Shown: positions 1 through 9,468 of the stretch, in pieces
Numbering within the stretch: the stretch's first letter is position 1
Layout of the letters: the number at the start of each line of letters is the position of its first letter
Source of the DNA: Agromyces humatus
GTDB taxonomy: Bacteria; Actinomycetota; Actinomycetes; Actinomycetales; Microbacteriaceae
Assembly: GCF_021228295.1 (NCBI RefSeq)
Contig: NZ_JAJQPD010000002.1
Location: forward strand, 372,001-436,000
Direction: 5' to 3'
Length of the DNA stretch: 64,000 nt
Program-made: the position numbers and the translations under genes
The notes under the pieces: generated by a model
The model's database searches: none
What the model saw: only the letters and a program-made list of their open reading frames with translations
Told to the model about the DNA's origin: nothing

Positions 1-486
1 CACGGGTTTGTACCGCGCCTTGCCGATGAGCTTCGCGAACGGGGTGTCGACGGTGGTGCCCTTCACCGGGTTCCAGTAGAGCACCCCTTCGCCGGGCGCG
101 ATCGGGTCGACGTCGGGATCGACCTCGCCCGCGGCGTGCAGTATTTCGTCGACGACCGCGGGATCGGACGCGAAGATCACCCACGGCTGCCGCTGCACGT
201 CGCCGGCATCGAAGGGGAATGCCTCGACGGCCCGCTCGAGTTCGGCCCGGGTCACGAGCACGATCCAGGCGTCGTACCCGAAGCGCTCGCCGAGTGCACG
301 TTCGATGCGCTCTTTCAGGGCGGCGGATGACTCGCCGCCGTCGGTCTCGAAGGCGACGTTGCCGCTCGCGAGCACGGTGCGCACTCCCCCGAAGCCGAGA
401 CGCTCGAAGAGTTCGCGCAGCTCGGCCGACTTCACCGTGATTCCCCCGACGTTCACGCCACGCAGCAGGGCGATGCAGCTGGTCAT
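1..486 (-). CDS. DUF1697 family protein (3' end outside window)
   Basis: The first 162 codons are visible, starting at the ATG at 484-486; the C-terminus lies beyond the window edge. The N-terminus reads MTSCIALLRGVNVGG and is followed by a VLASGNVAFET stretch. This LLRGVNVGG plus ASGNV pattern is the hallmark of DUF1697 proteins, which are small cytoplasmic proteins of unknown function in many actinobacteria. The gene is divergent from nothing nearby; it lies downstream of, and on the same strand as, the hemerythrin-like gene, 25 bases away. Family membership is clear; the biochemical role is unknown. Confidence 0.85.
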   Translation of the reverse strand, partial: MTSCIALLRGVNVGGITVKSAELRELFERLGFGGVRTVLASGNVAFETDGGESSAALKERIERALGERFGYDAWIVLVTRAELERAVEAFPFDAGDVQRQPWVIFASDPAVVDEILHAAGEVDPDVDPIAPGEGVLYWNPVKGTTVDTPFAKLIGKARYKPV

Positions 487-511
487 CCCAGCAACGATAC
501 TCGGGCAGCGC

Positions 512-1240
512 TCACGCCGTAGCGGGAGTCACGGCTCGAGTCCGGTCCGTGCGGAGCCGCTGGATCGCTCGCTCGTACTGGCGTCGGCCGACCATGCGAT
601 AGGCGACCCGGATCGGCGCGGGCAGTTCGGTGTCGAACCAGGCGTCGCGCTCGGCCTCGGGAACGCTGTCGATCATGAGACCGAGCAGCACGAAGATCGG
701 CAGTGGCGGCTTGTGGCGTCGGGCATGCCTGTGGATGTCGTCCCACTCCGCGTCGGAGAGGATCGCATCGAGCACTGGGAACGCCTCACGCTCCTCGTCG
801 GCGAGATGCTCCACGAGCAGCCGGTCGATCTCGCCGAGTTCTGCGGCGAGCCGCGCGGCACTCGCGTCATCGGCTCGGCGCGCCCAGCCGTCGACGAGCG
901 CGTCCGCGATGTCGAGCCGATCTGAGACGGCGTCGTGCTGGCGCCGCATCAGTGCCACGTGCAGTCCGCAGGAAGGTGCGCGCTCGGTCATCACATCCCA
1001 GAAGTACTCGTCTTCGGTGCGGTGGTGCACGTGGAGGAGGGCGATGATGCCGCGCAGGTGCTTGGCGACGTGCCGGGCGTGCGCGGTGTCGCCGGAGGCG
1101 ACCTTCCGCACCAGGTCGGGCGCCTCCGCGAACAGGCGGCGGAAGAGACGGTGGATGACGACGACCTCGTCGCTGCGACACGTGGAGCTTGGGTCGGCGG
1201 CGAACTCGGTCGCGCCCGTGCTGGGAAGTCGAGTGGTCAT
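512..1240 (-). CDS. hemerythrin-like HHE domain protein
   Basis: Encodes 242 residues from the ATG at 1238-1240; the open frame runs further upstream but would overlap pdxT. The protein is alpha-helical with histidines and acids spaced as in cation-binding HHE domains: H in VVVIHRLFRR, HVHHRTEDEYFWDV, LMRRQHDAVSDRLD and VEHLADEEREAFPVL. HHE proteins bind a di-iron centre and are linked to oxygen or nitric-oxide sensing or iron handling. The C-terminal ~70 residues look like a membrane-associating or substrate region (PLPIFVLLGLMI). No ribosome binding site is obvious. The family call is firm, the function is inferred. Confidence 0.8.
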   Translation of the reverse strand: MTTRLPSTGATEFAADPSSTCRSDEVVVIHRLFRRLFAEAPDLVRKVASGDTAHARHVAKHLRGIIALLHVHHRTEDEYFWDVMTERAPSCGLHVALMRRQHDAVSDRLDIADALVDGWARRADDASAARLAAELGEIDRLLVEHLADEEREAFPVLDAILSDAEWDDIHRHARRHKPPLPIFVLLGLMIDSVPEAERDAWFDTELPAPIRVAYRMVGRRQYERAIQRLRTDRTRAVTPATA

Positions 1241-1319
1241 GCGTGCAAGGCAATCGGAAGACGCACGCGGCCGCGCCGGGGCCATCCCGCTGATCGGCCC
1301 CGGGTACGCCCTGACCTCG

Positions 1320-1963
1320 CTACGCGGTCGTCGCCGCCGCCCGGACCTTGGCGAGGAAATACTTGTGGAAGCGGTACTCCCCGTTGATCTCAGGGTGAAA
1401 GCTCGTGCCGAGCAGGTTGCCCTGCTCCACTGCGACGACCCGGCCGTCGGAGATCGTCGCCAGTGCAGTGGCGGACGGCCCGACCGACTCGACGACCGGG
1501 CCACGGATGAACACGGCGTGCACGGGCGCGTCGCCGAGCGCCGGCACGTCGAGGTCGGTCTCGAACGACTGGTTCTGCGAGCCGAAGGCGTTGCGGCGCA
1601 CCACGACGTCGAGCCCGCCGAGCGACTGCTGCCCGGCGATCGCGTCGAGCACGCTGTCGGCGAGCATGATGAGGCCCGCGCACGTGCCGTACACGGGGAG
1701 CCCCGCGGTGATCGCGGCTTTCAGCGGCTCGGCCAGGCCGTACGCGCGCGACAGCTTGTCCATGACGGTCGACTCGCCACCGGGGATCACGAGGCCTTCG
1801 ATCGCGTCGAGTTCGGCGGGCCGGCGCACCAGCGACACGCTCGCGCCGAGCTTCGTGAGCACGTGCGCGTGCTCCCGGAAGTCTCCCTGCAGTGCCAGAA
1901 CACCGACGCGGGGGCCGGCCGAAGCCGCCGCCCCCGCGTCGAGTGATTCGGTGCGGAGCGTCG

Positions 1964-1967
<4 letters not shown>
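1320..1967 (-). CDS. pdxT: pyridoxal 5'-phosphate synthase glutaminase subunit PdxT
   Basis: Encodes 215 residues. PdxT is the glutaminase that releases ammonia from glutamine and channels it to PdxS for pyridoxal 5'-phosphate synthesis. The class I triad is visible: Cys96 in VYGTCAGL, and His191 and Glu193 in GTSFHPEI. The [12 protein letters not shown] start motif and the PGGEST oxyanion segment are also present. The start overlaps the pdxS stop by four bases (ATGA), so the two subunits are translationally coupled, as expected for a complex of fixed stoichiometry. A short non-conserved tail of about 18 residues precedes the family start. Confidence 0.97.
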
Positions 1968-2881
<914 letters not shown>

Positions 2882-2981
2882 GGTGTCAATCCTAATCGTC
2901 GGGTATGGTGCGCACTGCGCCGCGATGGAGGCAGTGCGGCGGTGCATTGGACACCACGTCCAGCGGACGCGGTCGGTCGGT

Positions 2982-3545
2982 TCAGGCGGGCCAGGCCTGG
3001 GCGATCTCCTGGCGGACCTCGCCGAGCAGTCGGGGCAGCGCCTTCGTTCCTGCGATGATCGGGAAGAAGTTCGAGTCGAGCGCCCAGCGCGGCACGATGT
3101 GCTGATGCAGGTGCTCGGCAATGCCCGCGCCGGCGATGCGGCCCTGGTTCATGCCGATGTTGAAGCCGTCACAATGCGACACCTGCTTCACGACGCGCAT
3201 CGCCACCTGCGTGAGTTCGCCGATCTCGGCGACTTCTTCGGCGGTCGCCTCGTCGTACGTCGCGACATGGCGGTACGGACAGACGAGCAGGTGCCCGCTG
3301 TTGTAGGGGAACAGGTTGAGCAGCACGTAGGCGTGGCGCCCTCGCGCGACGATGAGCGACTGCTCATCGTCCATCTCGGGCGCCCTGCAGAACGGGCACG
3401 CGTGTTCGTCGGGCTGCTGGCCGTGCTGGATGTACACGAGCCGGTGCGGCGTCCACAGTCGCTGGAACGCGTCGGGCACGCCGGCCAGATCGGCCGCCAT
3501 GTCGGTCGGGATCCCGTCGAACTCGTCAGGCTGATAGCTCGTCAT
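2982..3545 (-). CDS. HIT family protein (Ap4A phosphorylase-like)
   Basis: Encodes 187 residues. The histidine triad is complete: His145, His147 and His149 in [16 protein letters not shown] pair (Cys50, Cys53) near the N-terminus probably binds zinc. HIT hydrolases and transferases act on nucleotide phosphoanhydrides such as Ap4A; the mycobacterial counterpart beside thrS is described as an Ap4A phosphorylase. The start overlaps the thrS stop by four bases (ATGA), so the two are coupled. This fits with aminoacyl-tRNA synthetases making Ap4A as a by-product. The exact substrate cannot be read from sequence. Confidence 0.9.
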   Translation of the reverse strand: MTSYQPDEFDGIPTDMAADLAGVPDAFQRLWTPHRLVYIQHGQQPDEHACPFCRAPEMDDEQSLIVARGRHAYVLLNLFPYNSGHLLVCPYRHVATYDEATAEEVAEIGELTQVAMRVVKQVSHCDGFNIGMNQGRIAGAGIAEHLHQHIVPRWALDSNFFPIIAGTKALPRLLGEVRQEIAQAWPA

Positions 3546-5533
3546 GCGAAGAGGTCGTCGCGAGTCGTGACCTGGCGCCGCTCGTCGATCGCCGCCCGGA
3601 TGTGCGCGACCGCCTCGTCGATCGCCACGCCGTTCTCCTGCGTACCGTCGCGGAACCGGAAACTGACCGTCTCGCCGGCGCGGTCGTGCTCACCGGCGAT
3701 GAGTTGGAACGGCACCTTCTGGGTGGTGTGCGTGCGGATCTTCTTCTGCATGCGGTCGTCGCTCGTGTCGAGTTCGGCACGCACCCCGTACCCCCGCAGG
3801 AGCTCGATGATCGCACCGAGGTACGGTACGTACTCGTCGGCGACCGGGATGCCCACGACCTGCACCGGCGCGAGCCACACCGGGAACGCGCCCGCGTAGT
3901 GCTCGAGGAGGATCGCGAAGAAGCGTTCGATCGAGCCGAACAGCGCCCGGTGGATCATGATGGGGCGCTTCTTCTGCCCGTCTCGGTCGGTGAACTCCAG
4001 GTCGAATCGCTCGGGCAGGTTCGGGTCGACCTGCACGGTCGAGAGCTGCCAGGTGCGGCCGATCGCGTCGCGTGTCTTGAGGTCGATCTTCGGCCCGTAG
4101 AACGCGGCCTCACCGGGCATCTCGGTGAGCTTGAGGCCGCTCGCACGGGCGACGTTGCGCAGTGCGTTCGTGGAGTAGTCCCAGAACTCCTCCGAGCCGA
4201 TCCACTTGTCGCTCTCGTCGTCGCGCATCGACAGCTCGAGTTCGAAGTCCTCGAGGCCGAAGTCGCGCAGCATCGAGATGACGAAGTCGATGACCTTGGT
4301 CGCTTCCTCCTCGAGCTGGTCGGGGGTGACGAAGAGGTGCGAGTCGTCCTGCGTGAAGCCGCGCACCCGGGTGAGTCCGTGCAGCGCGCCCGAGAGTTCG
4401 TTGCGGTACACGGTGCCGTTCTCGGCGAGTCGCATCGGCAGGTCGCGGTAGCTGCGCCCCCGCTCCTTGTAGATGAGGATGTGCATCGGGCAGTTCATGG
4501 GCTTCAGGTAGTAGTCCTGGCCCTGCTTCGTGATGTTGCCGTCGTCGTCGCGCTCCTCGTCCATCGTGATCGGCGGGAACATGCCCTCTTTGTAGGTGAC
4601 GAGATGGTTGGACTGGAGGAAGAGGTCCTCTTTCGAGATGTGCGGCGTGTACACATAGGTGTACCCGTCGGCGATATGGCGTCGCCGTGCGTGCTGTTCC
4701 ATCTCCATGCGCACGACGCCGCCGCGCGGATGCCACACCGAGAGCCCCGAGCCGATCTCGTCGGGGAAGCTGAACAGGTCGAGTTCGCGCCCGAGCTTGC
4801 GGTGGTCGCGCTTCGCCGCCTCCTCGAGGCGGTGCTGGTAGGCGCGCAGCTCGTCTTTCGTGGCCCACGCGGTGCCGTAGATGCGCTGCAGCTGCGGGTT
4901 CTTCTCGGAGCCCCGCCAGTACGCGGCCGCGAGGCGCATGAGCGCCCAGCCGTTGCCGATCATGCGGGTGTTCGGCAGGTGGGGTCCGCGGCAGAGGTCC
5001 TTCCAGACCGTCTCGCCGGTCTTCGGGTCGACGTTGTCGTAGATCGTGAGCTCGCCCGCACCGACCTCGACCGACTCGTGGTCGTCGCCGCTGCCTTCGC
5101 CGTGACCGGCAGCGCCCTTCAGCCCGATGAGCTCGAGCTTGTAGGGCTCGGTCGCGAGCTCGGCGCGCGCCTCGTCGTCGGTGACGACACGCCGAACGAA
5201 GCGCTGACCCGACCGGATGATGCGGGCCATCTCTTTGTCGAGCGCCTTCAGCGACTCGGGGGTGAACGCCTCAGCCACGTCGAAGTCGTAGTAGAAGCCG
5301 TCGGTGACGGGCGGGCCGATGCCGAGCTTGGCCTCGGGGTTGATGGTCTGAACGGCCTGGGCGAGCACGTGCGCGGCGGAGTGCCGCAGGATGTTCAGTC
5401 CGTCGGGCGAGTCGATCGTCACGGGCTCGACGGAATCGTCGTCGGTCACCGTCGTCGCGAGGTCCTTCAGCTCGCCGTTGACGCGCATCGCGACAACGGA
5501 TCGGTCGGTGAAGAGCGCGAAGCCGTCGGCCAC
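3542..5533 (-). CDS. thrS: threonyl-tRNA synthetase
   Basis: Encodes 663 residues from a GTG at 5531-5533 with AGGAG 9 bases upstream. ThrRS charges tRNA-Thr. Domains in order: an N-terminal TGS domain, an editing domain with [11 protein letters not shown] (the zinc-like HxxxH of the editing site), a class II catalytic core with motif 2 ([19 protein letters not shown]) and the zinc-cysteine segment MNCPMHI, motif 3 ([16 protein letters not shown]), and a C-terminal anticodon-binding domain. The length is normal. I looked for a T-box leader upstream and saw none. It is the first gene of a thrS-HIT transcription unit. Confidence 0.97.
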   Translation of the reverse strand: MADGFALFTDRSVVAMRVNGELKDLATTVTDDDSVEPVTIDSPDGLNILRHSAAHVLAQAVQTINPEAKLGIGPPVTDGFYYDFDVAEAFTPESLKALDKEMARIIRSGQRFVRRVVTDDEARAELATEPYKLELIGLKGAAGHGEGSGDDHESVEVGAGELTIYDNVDPKTGETVWKDLCRGPHLPNTRMIGNGWALMRLAAAYWRGSEKNPQLQRIYGTAWATKDELRAYQHRLEEAAKRDHRKLGRELDLFSFPDEIGSGLSVWHPRGGVVRMEMEQHARRRHIADGYTYVYTPHISKEDLFLQSNHLVTYKEGMFPPITMDEERDDDGNITKQGQDYYLKPMNCPMHILIYKERGRSYRDLPMRLAENGTVYRNELSGALHGLTRVRGFTQDDSHLFVTPDQLEEEATKVIDFVISMLRDFGLEDFELELSMRDDESDKWIGSEEFWDYSTNALRNVARASGLKLTEMPGEAAFYGPKIDLKTRDAIGRTWQLSTVQVDPNLPERFDLEFTDRDGQKKRPIMIHRALFGSIERFFAILLEHYAGAFPVWLAPVQVVGIPVADEYVPYLGAIIELLRGYGVRAELDTSDDRMQKKIRTHTTQKVPFQLIAGEHDRAGETVSFRFRDGTQENGVAIDEAVAHIRAAIDERRQVTTRDDLFA

Positions 5534-5713
5534 CTTGATCCACTCCTTGGATTCTCGAAAACGAACCCTTCAACTGTAGTGGTGCGCCGGGCGCCCGCCC
5601 TGCGTGGGCGACTCAGCGGAACACGGCGATCGGATGTCCCGGCCATGCGTTCAGCGGCCGCCTCGGGGCGCGCCCTGACGCGTCCACCCGGAGCTGGTTC
5701 TAGAGTTTCCCTC

Positions 5714-6310
5714 ATGAACACTGAGAAGGAATCCCCGTTCGGTGATGCCTACGACGACCGCATCGTCAGCGTCGGCGACTTCGAGCCGGATGTCTCTGTC
5801 GAGGACTGGGTGGCGAAGTACCGCGTCGGCGACCTCGTCGGCGGACCCGTCTTCTGGACCGCGATCGAGGCGCTCTCCCCGATCCGCACGGTCGGCAAGG
5901 GTCGCACGGGCATCACGCTCATCCGCCCGACCATCCTCCAGACGGATGCCGCGACGCCGTACGCCGGCTTCGACCGCCGCGAGTCGCCGACCCGCAACCC
6001 CGCAGTGTCGGTGCACTTCAGCCCCGGCGCATACGGCGCCACGGGGCCCGGCACCTACGTGTTCACGTTCGCCGTCGAGGCCTTCGGCACGGCCGCGTTC
6101 GCGCCGACCGGGTACGCGGGCAGCGGCGTCGTGGATGCCGCAGGCTCGATCTCGTTCAGCGGACGCCGCACGATCACCGTGATCCTGCGGAACGTGCAAC
6201 CCGGCCAGGACACGTGGGCGGCGATCGAGCAGACGTCGGGCGCCTCATGGTCGTGGTTCAGCACCCGCATCAGCCATCCGCCGCTCGTACTTGAGGCCTT
6301 CCAGCCGTAA
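5714..6310 (+). CDS. unrecognised 198-residue protein, predicted all-beta
   Basis: Starts at the ATG at 5714-5716 and ends just before a strong hairpin terminator. I do not recognise a family. The N-terminal 25 residues are acidic and polar with no signal peptide or membrane segment. From about residue 30 on, hydrophobic residues alternate with Gly, Thr and Ser (for example GTYVFTFAVEAFGTAAF and GSISFSGRRTITVILRNV), as in a beta-sandwich. There are no cysteines and no catalytic-looking motif. It is divergent from thrS with about 180 bases between them and is monocistronic. A cytoplasmic binding or scaffold role is possible but not shown. Confidence 0.6.
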   Translation: MNTEKESPFGDAYDDRIVSVGDFEPDVSVEDWVAKYRVGDLVGGPVFWTAIEALSPIRTVGKGRTGITLIRPTILQTDAATPYAGFDRRESPTRNPAVSVHFSPGAYGATGPGTYVFTFAVEAFGTAAFAPTGYAGSGVVDAAGSISFSGRRTITVILRNVQPGQDTWAAIEQTSGASWSWFSTRISHPPLVLEAFQP

Positions 6311-6334
6311 GCCGAACTCCCACGGGAGACGAAA

Positions 6335-6361
6335 GAAGCCCCGGCCGACGGCCGGGGCTTC
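6335..6361. terminator. hairpin terminator shared by the 5714-6310 gene and the tRNA operon
   Basis: A perfect 12-bp stem (GAAGCCCCGGCC) with a 3-base loop lies 24 bases after one gene and directly after the 3' end of tRNA-Val on the other strand. Its symmetry and position between convergent units suggest a bidirectional terminator. There is no long T run, as is usual in actinobacteria. Confidence 0.75.
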
Positions 6362-6365
6362 GTGT

Positions 6366-6440
6366 TGGTGGGCGATACTGGGATCGAACCAGTGACCTCT
6401 TCCGTGTCAGGGAAGCGCGCTACCGCTGCGCCAATCGCCC
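6366..6440 (-). tRNA. tRNA-Val (GAC)
   Basis: A full cloverleaf can be folded on the minus strand. The acceptor stem is GGGCGAT/ATCGCCC, the anticodon stem CTTCC/GGAAG encloses loop CTGACAC with anticodon GAC, and the T loop reads GGTTCGATCCC. The CCA end is encoded (6366-6368). It is the last gene of the Gly-Cys-Val tRNA operon and is followed by the hairpin at 6335-6361. It is nearly identical to the tRNA-Val at 6917-6989 on the opposite strand. Confidence 0.95.
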
Positions 6441-6464
6441 AGAGCCGCGATGGTCATCGCAGCT

Positions 6465-6538
6465 TGGAGGTGGATACGGGATTCGAACCCGTGTATACGG
6501 CTTTGCAGGCCGCTGCCTCGCCTCTCGGCCAATCCACC
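6465..6538 (-). tRNA. tRNA-Cys (GCA)
   Basis: The cloverleaf has acceptor stem GGTGGAT/ATCCACC, anticodon loop CTGCAAA with anticodon GCA, T loop GGTTCGAATCC and an encoded CCA (6465-6467). It is the middle gene of the three-tRNA operon, 24 bases upstream of tRNA-Val(GAC). Confidence 0.95.
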
Positions 6539-6594
6539 GTGCATGGGTTCACCACCAGAAGAACAGGAATGAACTTGCGCTCATTCCCGATCAG

Positions 6595-6666
6595 AGCGGA
6601 TGACGAGATTCGAACTCGCGACCCTCACCTTGGCAAGGTGATGCGCTACCACTGCGCCACATCCGC
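6595..6666 (-). tRNA. tRNA-Gly (GCC)
   Basis: The cloverleaf has acceptor stem GCGGATG, anticodon stem CACC/GGTG with loop TTGCCAA giving anticodon GCC, and T loop AGTTCGAATCT. CCA is not encoded (the next bases read CTG), unlike the two downstream tRNAs. It is the first gene of the operon, about 21 bases after the inferred transcription start. Confidence 0.95.
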
Positions 6667-6693
6667 GTTGCCCGCATTTCTGCGTGCAGAGAG

Positions 6694-6723
6694 ACTCTAA
6701 CGGATTGGGTGAACGAATCACAA
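6694..6723 (-). promoter_or_regulatory. candidate promoter of the tRNA-Gly-Cys-Val operon
   Basis: On the minus strand there is a -35-like TTGTGA (6718-6723) and a -10-like TAGAGT (6694-6699) with an 18-base spacer. The inferred start near 6687 would give a leader of about 20 bases before tRNA-Gly. This is a match to the vegetative sigma consensus only; no start site has been measured. Confidence 0.5.
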
Positions 6724-6916
6724 ACTGAGCCGACCGCGTGGCACGTTCCCCCCGATCATTCCCAGATTCGGTCCGAGAAGCCCGGGCGTGTCGAGCCGAC
6801 CGACGCCGACGACACGGCATCCCCGCACCCGAGCGCGCCACGCCGATGTGCATTCGCGCTGCCCAGTCGGCTAGTATCGAGTCCGCGGTCACCGCACGTG
6901 ACTGCGAATCCCACAT

Positions 6917-6989
6917 GGGCGATTGGCGCAGCTGGTAGCGCGCTTCCTTCACACGGAAGAGGTCGTCGGTTCGAGCCCGGCATCGCCCA
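6917..6989 (+). tRNA. tRNA-Val (CAC)
   Basis: The cloverleaf has acceptor stem GGGCGAT/ATCGCCC, anticodon stem CTTCC/GGAAG with loop TTCACAC (anticodon CAC), and T loop GGTTCGAGCCC. CCA is not encoded. It is transcribed alone, away from the tRNA operon, with a possible -10 TAGTAT at 6872-6877. It differs from the opposed tRNA-Val(GAC) at only a few positions in its 5' half and anticodon loop. Confidence 0.95.
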
Positions 6990-6990
6990 C

Positions 6991-7020
6991 GAACGCCCCC
7001 ACTCCACTGGGGGCGTTCTT
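6991..7020 (+). terminator. rho-independent-type terminator after tRNA-Val (CAC)
   Basis: A perfect 10-bp stem (GAACGCCCCC with GGGGGCGTTC) and an 8-base loop start two bases after the tRNA and end with TT. Its position and symmetry make it the likely terminator of this single-tRNA unit. Confidence 0.75.
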
Positions 7021-7111
7021 CGTTGCCGCACTCGGTCAACCCCATTGCGGCCTCCGTATCCTGCGTCTAGCGTGACCGCCATCTGGCCCGCATCGACGCG
7101 AGGAGGATTCC

Positions 7112-7468
7112 ATGTCCGGTGAGATCTCGTTCATCGAGTTCGGGGCGGCCGACGCGATGACCGCCCGCACGTTCTACGGCAAGCTGTTCGGCTGGTCCTT
7201 CGAGTCCGGGCCGGGCGGCGGTGGCTACGTGATCGACGGCGCGGGGGTTCCGGCGGGCGTGCACGGCGACGATCAGGGTGCCGCGCCGTACGTCTTCTTC
7301 AGGGTCGACGACCTCGACGCCGCGACGGCCGCGGTCGAACGGCTCGGCGGCACCGTCGAATCGGCACCGGGCGACGACGAGGCCTCGACTGCGATCTTCG
7401 GCGAGTTCCGCATGTGCCGCGACGACCAGGGCTCGCCCTTCGGCCTGCACCGTCCGCCGCGTCATTGA
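7112..7468 (+). CDS. VOC (glyoxalase/dioxygenase fold) family protein
   Basis: Encodes 118 residues with AGGAGG about 12 bases upstream of the ATG. The pattern EFGAADAMTARTFYGKLFGW at the start and FFRVDDLDAATAAVERLGG in the second half are typical of the paired beta-alpha-beta-beta-beta modules of the vicinal-oxygen-chelate superfamily. The closing CRDDQGSPFGLHRP resembles the C-terminal metal-ligand strand. Substrates of small VOC proteins vary (methylglyoxal adducts, antibiotics, unknowns) and cannot be told here. It is monocistronic and convergent with the PemK/MazF-like gene. Confidence 0.8.
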   Translation: MSGEISFIEFGAADAMTARTFYGKLFGWSFESGPGGGGYVIDGAGVPAGVHGDDQGAAPYVFFRVDDLDAATAAVERLGGTVESAPGDDEASTAIFGEFRMCRDDQGSPFGLHRPPRH

Positions 7469-7522
7469 CCGACGCGCCACCGCACGACGCGAGCGCGCCG
7501 GCTCCCAGGAGGACCGGCGTCG

Positions 7523-8086
7523 TCAGCCCCAGCCGTACCGAGCGGCGAGCGCCTCGGCAACGAGGGAATAGCGCCGCGAATCGAGGGATGACGCCTCACG
7601 GCGCATCCCTCCGGCGCGCACTCGGAACACCCGGTCGATGCGCGCCCAGCTCGGGCGGCCCTCGGAGTCCCACGCGCCGTCGCCCAGGGCCACGAAATCG
7701 CGATCGCCGTCGTGGGCCTTGCTCGTCAGCTGCACCGCGAGGAAGTCGCCCGCATTCGATGCCGCGACGATCACCACGGGACGGTCCTTGCCGCGCCCGT
7801 CGCGCTCCTCGTAGGGCACCCAGGTCCACACGATCTCGCCCGGGTCGGGCTCGCCGTCGCGCTCAGGGGTGTAGGCGAGCCGAACCGTGCGCAGTCGTCG
7901 CGGGTCGATCTCGATCGTGGCGTCGTCGCCCGCCTGCCCCGGGGAGACCTCGGCCTCCCCCGGCGTCACCGTGGCCGTTCGCGCGCGGCGCGGCGTCGAG
8001 ACATCCGCCCGTTGCTTCGAGCCGCTCGTGAACAGGGGTCGCAGCACACGACCGAGGGCGGTGAGGAAGCGGCTGGTGTCTGTCAC
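7523..8086 (-). CDS. PemK/MazF-like protein without a visible antitoxin
   Basis: Encodes 187 residues from a GTG at 8084-8086. The C-terminal two thirds fit the PemK/MazF fold: GEIVWTWVPYEERDGRGKDRPVVIVAA (seen in pieces around GRGKDRPVVIV), a strand with AVQLTSKAHD, and SWARIDRVFRVR. MazF-type toxins are mRNA endoribonucleases, and KDRPVVIV is the usual substrate-loop strand. An extra ~75-residue N-terminal region, basic then acidic, is not part of the fold. No small antitoxin gene lies on either side: its neighbours are a VOC gene (convergent) and amtB. It may be a chromosomal solitary homologue with another role. Confidence 0.7.
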   Translation of the reverse strand: MTDTSRFLTALGRVLRPLFTSGSKQRADVSTPRRARTATVTPGEAEVSPGQAGDDATIEIDPRRLRTVRLAYTPERDGEPDPGEIVWTWVPYEERDGRGKDRPVVIVAASNAGDFLAVQLTSKAHDGDRDFVALGDGAWDSEGRPSWARIDRVFRVRAGGMRREASSLDSRRYSLVAEALAARYGWG

Positions 8087-8127
8087 ACCGGCACACTACC
8101 CCACCGCCCTCAGGCAGTCAGGACCGC

Positions 8128-9348
8128 TCAGACGTTCTCGAGCGCGTACCCCTCGTGGCCGTGGACCACCGTGTCGATGCCGGCGATCTCGTCCTCGTTC
8201 TTCACGCGGAAGCCGATCGTCTTCTCGATCGCGAAGCCGAGCACCCAGGCGATGACGAACGAGTAGATCAGCACGGCGAAGGCGGCGATGGCCTGCACCG
8301 CGAGCTGTCCGAGCCCGCCACCGGTGAAGAGGCCGGTGTCGATCGCGAAGAAGCCGAGGTACAGCGTTCCGATGAGGCCGCCGACGAGGTGGATGCCGAC
8401 CACGTCGAGCGAGTCGTCGAAGCCGAGCTTGAACTTCAGTTCGATCGCGAAGGCGCAGACCGCACCGGCGACGACACCGAGCAGCAGCGCCCAGCCGGGC
8501 TCGAGGTTGGCACATGCCGGGGTGATCGCGACCAGACCGGCGATCGCGCCCGATGCGGCACCGACGGCCGTCGGCTTGCCGTCCTTGATCTTCTCGACGA
8601 CGAGCCAGCCGAGGATCGCCGCTGCGGTCGCGCCGAGGGTGTTGAGAACGATGAGTCCGGTGTTCGCGAGCCCGTTGAGCCATTCTGCACCGGCGTTGAA
8701 GCCGAACCAGCCGAACCACAGCACGGCAGCGCCGAGGAGCGTCAGCGGCACGTTGTGGGGCTTGTCCATTCCCTTCTGGAACCCGACGCGCTTGCCGAGC
8801 ACGAGCGCCAGGGCGAGTGCCGCGGCGCCTGCGTTGATGTGCACCGCGGTTCCGCCGGCGTAGTCGATGACGGCCGGCAGGCCGAGGGACTCACCGAGGT
8901 TGAGGATCCAGCCCCCGCCCCAGACCCACGCGGCGACCGGGAAGTAGACGAGCGTCGCCCAGATGCCGGCGAAGATCATCCACGACCCGAACTTCGCCCG
9001 GTCTGCGATGGCACCCGAGATCAGGGCGACGGTGATGATCGCGAACGTCGCGCCGAACGCGACGCCGATCAGGTCGGTGTTCGCCGACTCGCCCGTGGCG
9101 AGCGAGCCGAGGCCGAAGTCCGAGAACGGGTTGCCCGCGAAGTCCCAGACGCCGCCCACGGCGCTCATGTTGAAGCCGTACAACACCCAGAGCACGCTGA
9201 CGAGCCCGAGCGCGCCGAAGCTCATCATCATCATGCTGACGACGCTCTTCGCCTTGACCAGGCCGCCGTAGAAGAAGGCGACACCCGGCGTCATGAACAG
9301 CACGAGCGCTGTGGCCGTGATCGCCCACGCAATGCTTCCCGTATCCAT
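8128..9348 (-). CDS. amt: ammonium transporter
   Basis: Encodes 406 residues from an ATG with GAGGA upstream. Amt/MEP/Rh proteins are trimeric channels that move ammonium across the membrane. About eleven hydrophobic helices are visible. Family signatures include FFYGGLVKAKSVVS in helix 1, DYAGGTAVHINAGAAALA (the first channel histidine) and GIHLVGGLIGT (the second). No glnK/PII or adenylyltransferase gene follows, unlike the common amtB-glnK(-glnD) arrangement; the next gene is unrelated. A symmetric GTAAC-type site lies upstream (9469-9515), which fits nitrogen-dependent control. Confidence 0.95.
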   Translation of the reverse strand: MDTGSIAWAITATALVLFMTPGVAFFYGGLVKAKSVVSMMMMSFGALGLVSVLWVLYGFNMSAVGGVWDFAGNPFSDFGLGSLATGESANTDLIGVAFGATFAIITVALISGAIADRAKFGSWMIFAGIWATLVYFPVAAWVWGGGWILNLGESLGLPAVIDYAGGTAVHINAGAAALALALVLGKRVGFQKGMDKPHNVPLTLLGAAVLWFGWFGFNAGAEWLNGLANTGLIVLNTLGATAAAILGWLVVEKIKDGKPTAVGAASGAIAGLVAITPACANLEPGWALLLGVVAGAVCAFAIELKFKLGFDDSLDVVGIHLVGGLIGTLYLGFFAIDTGLFTGGGLGQLAVQAIAAFAVLIYSFVIAWVLGFAIEKTIGFRVKNEDEIAGIDTVVHGHEGYALENV

Positions 9349-9468
9349 TGAAATTCCTCACACCTCGTGAATCTGCAGGGGACGTACTCGAGGTGGTCAG
9401 AACCTGCGCCGGTCTCGGGTACAGCGTTCAGACTGGTGCCGGGACGTTTCGGCGGGACTGCATCGTTC

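Noticed and set aside
3602..5713. Very long open reading frame on the plus strand opposite thrS
   Set aside because: It is the antisense shadow of thrS. High GC with G/C-ended codons keeps antisense frames open, and the composition (Val-, Arg- and Asp-rich without domains) is typical. Only the 3' part from 5714 on is a real gene.
5534..5713. Possible T-box or other riboswitch leader before thrS
   Set aside because: The leader shows no specifier hairpin, T-box sequence or terminator/antiterminator pair. Actinobacterial T-boxes are known mainly for ileS.
6366..6989. Inverted repeats as ends of an insertion sequence
   Set aside because: The repeats are the two tRNA-Val genes; there is no transposase between them and no target duplication.
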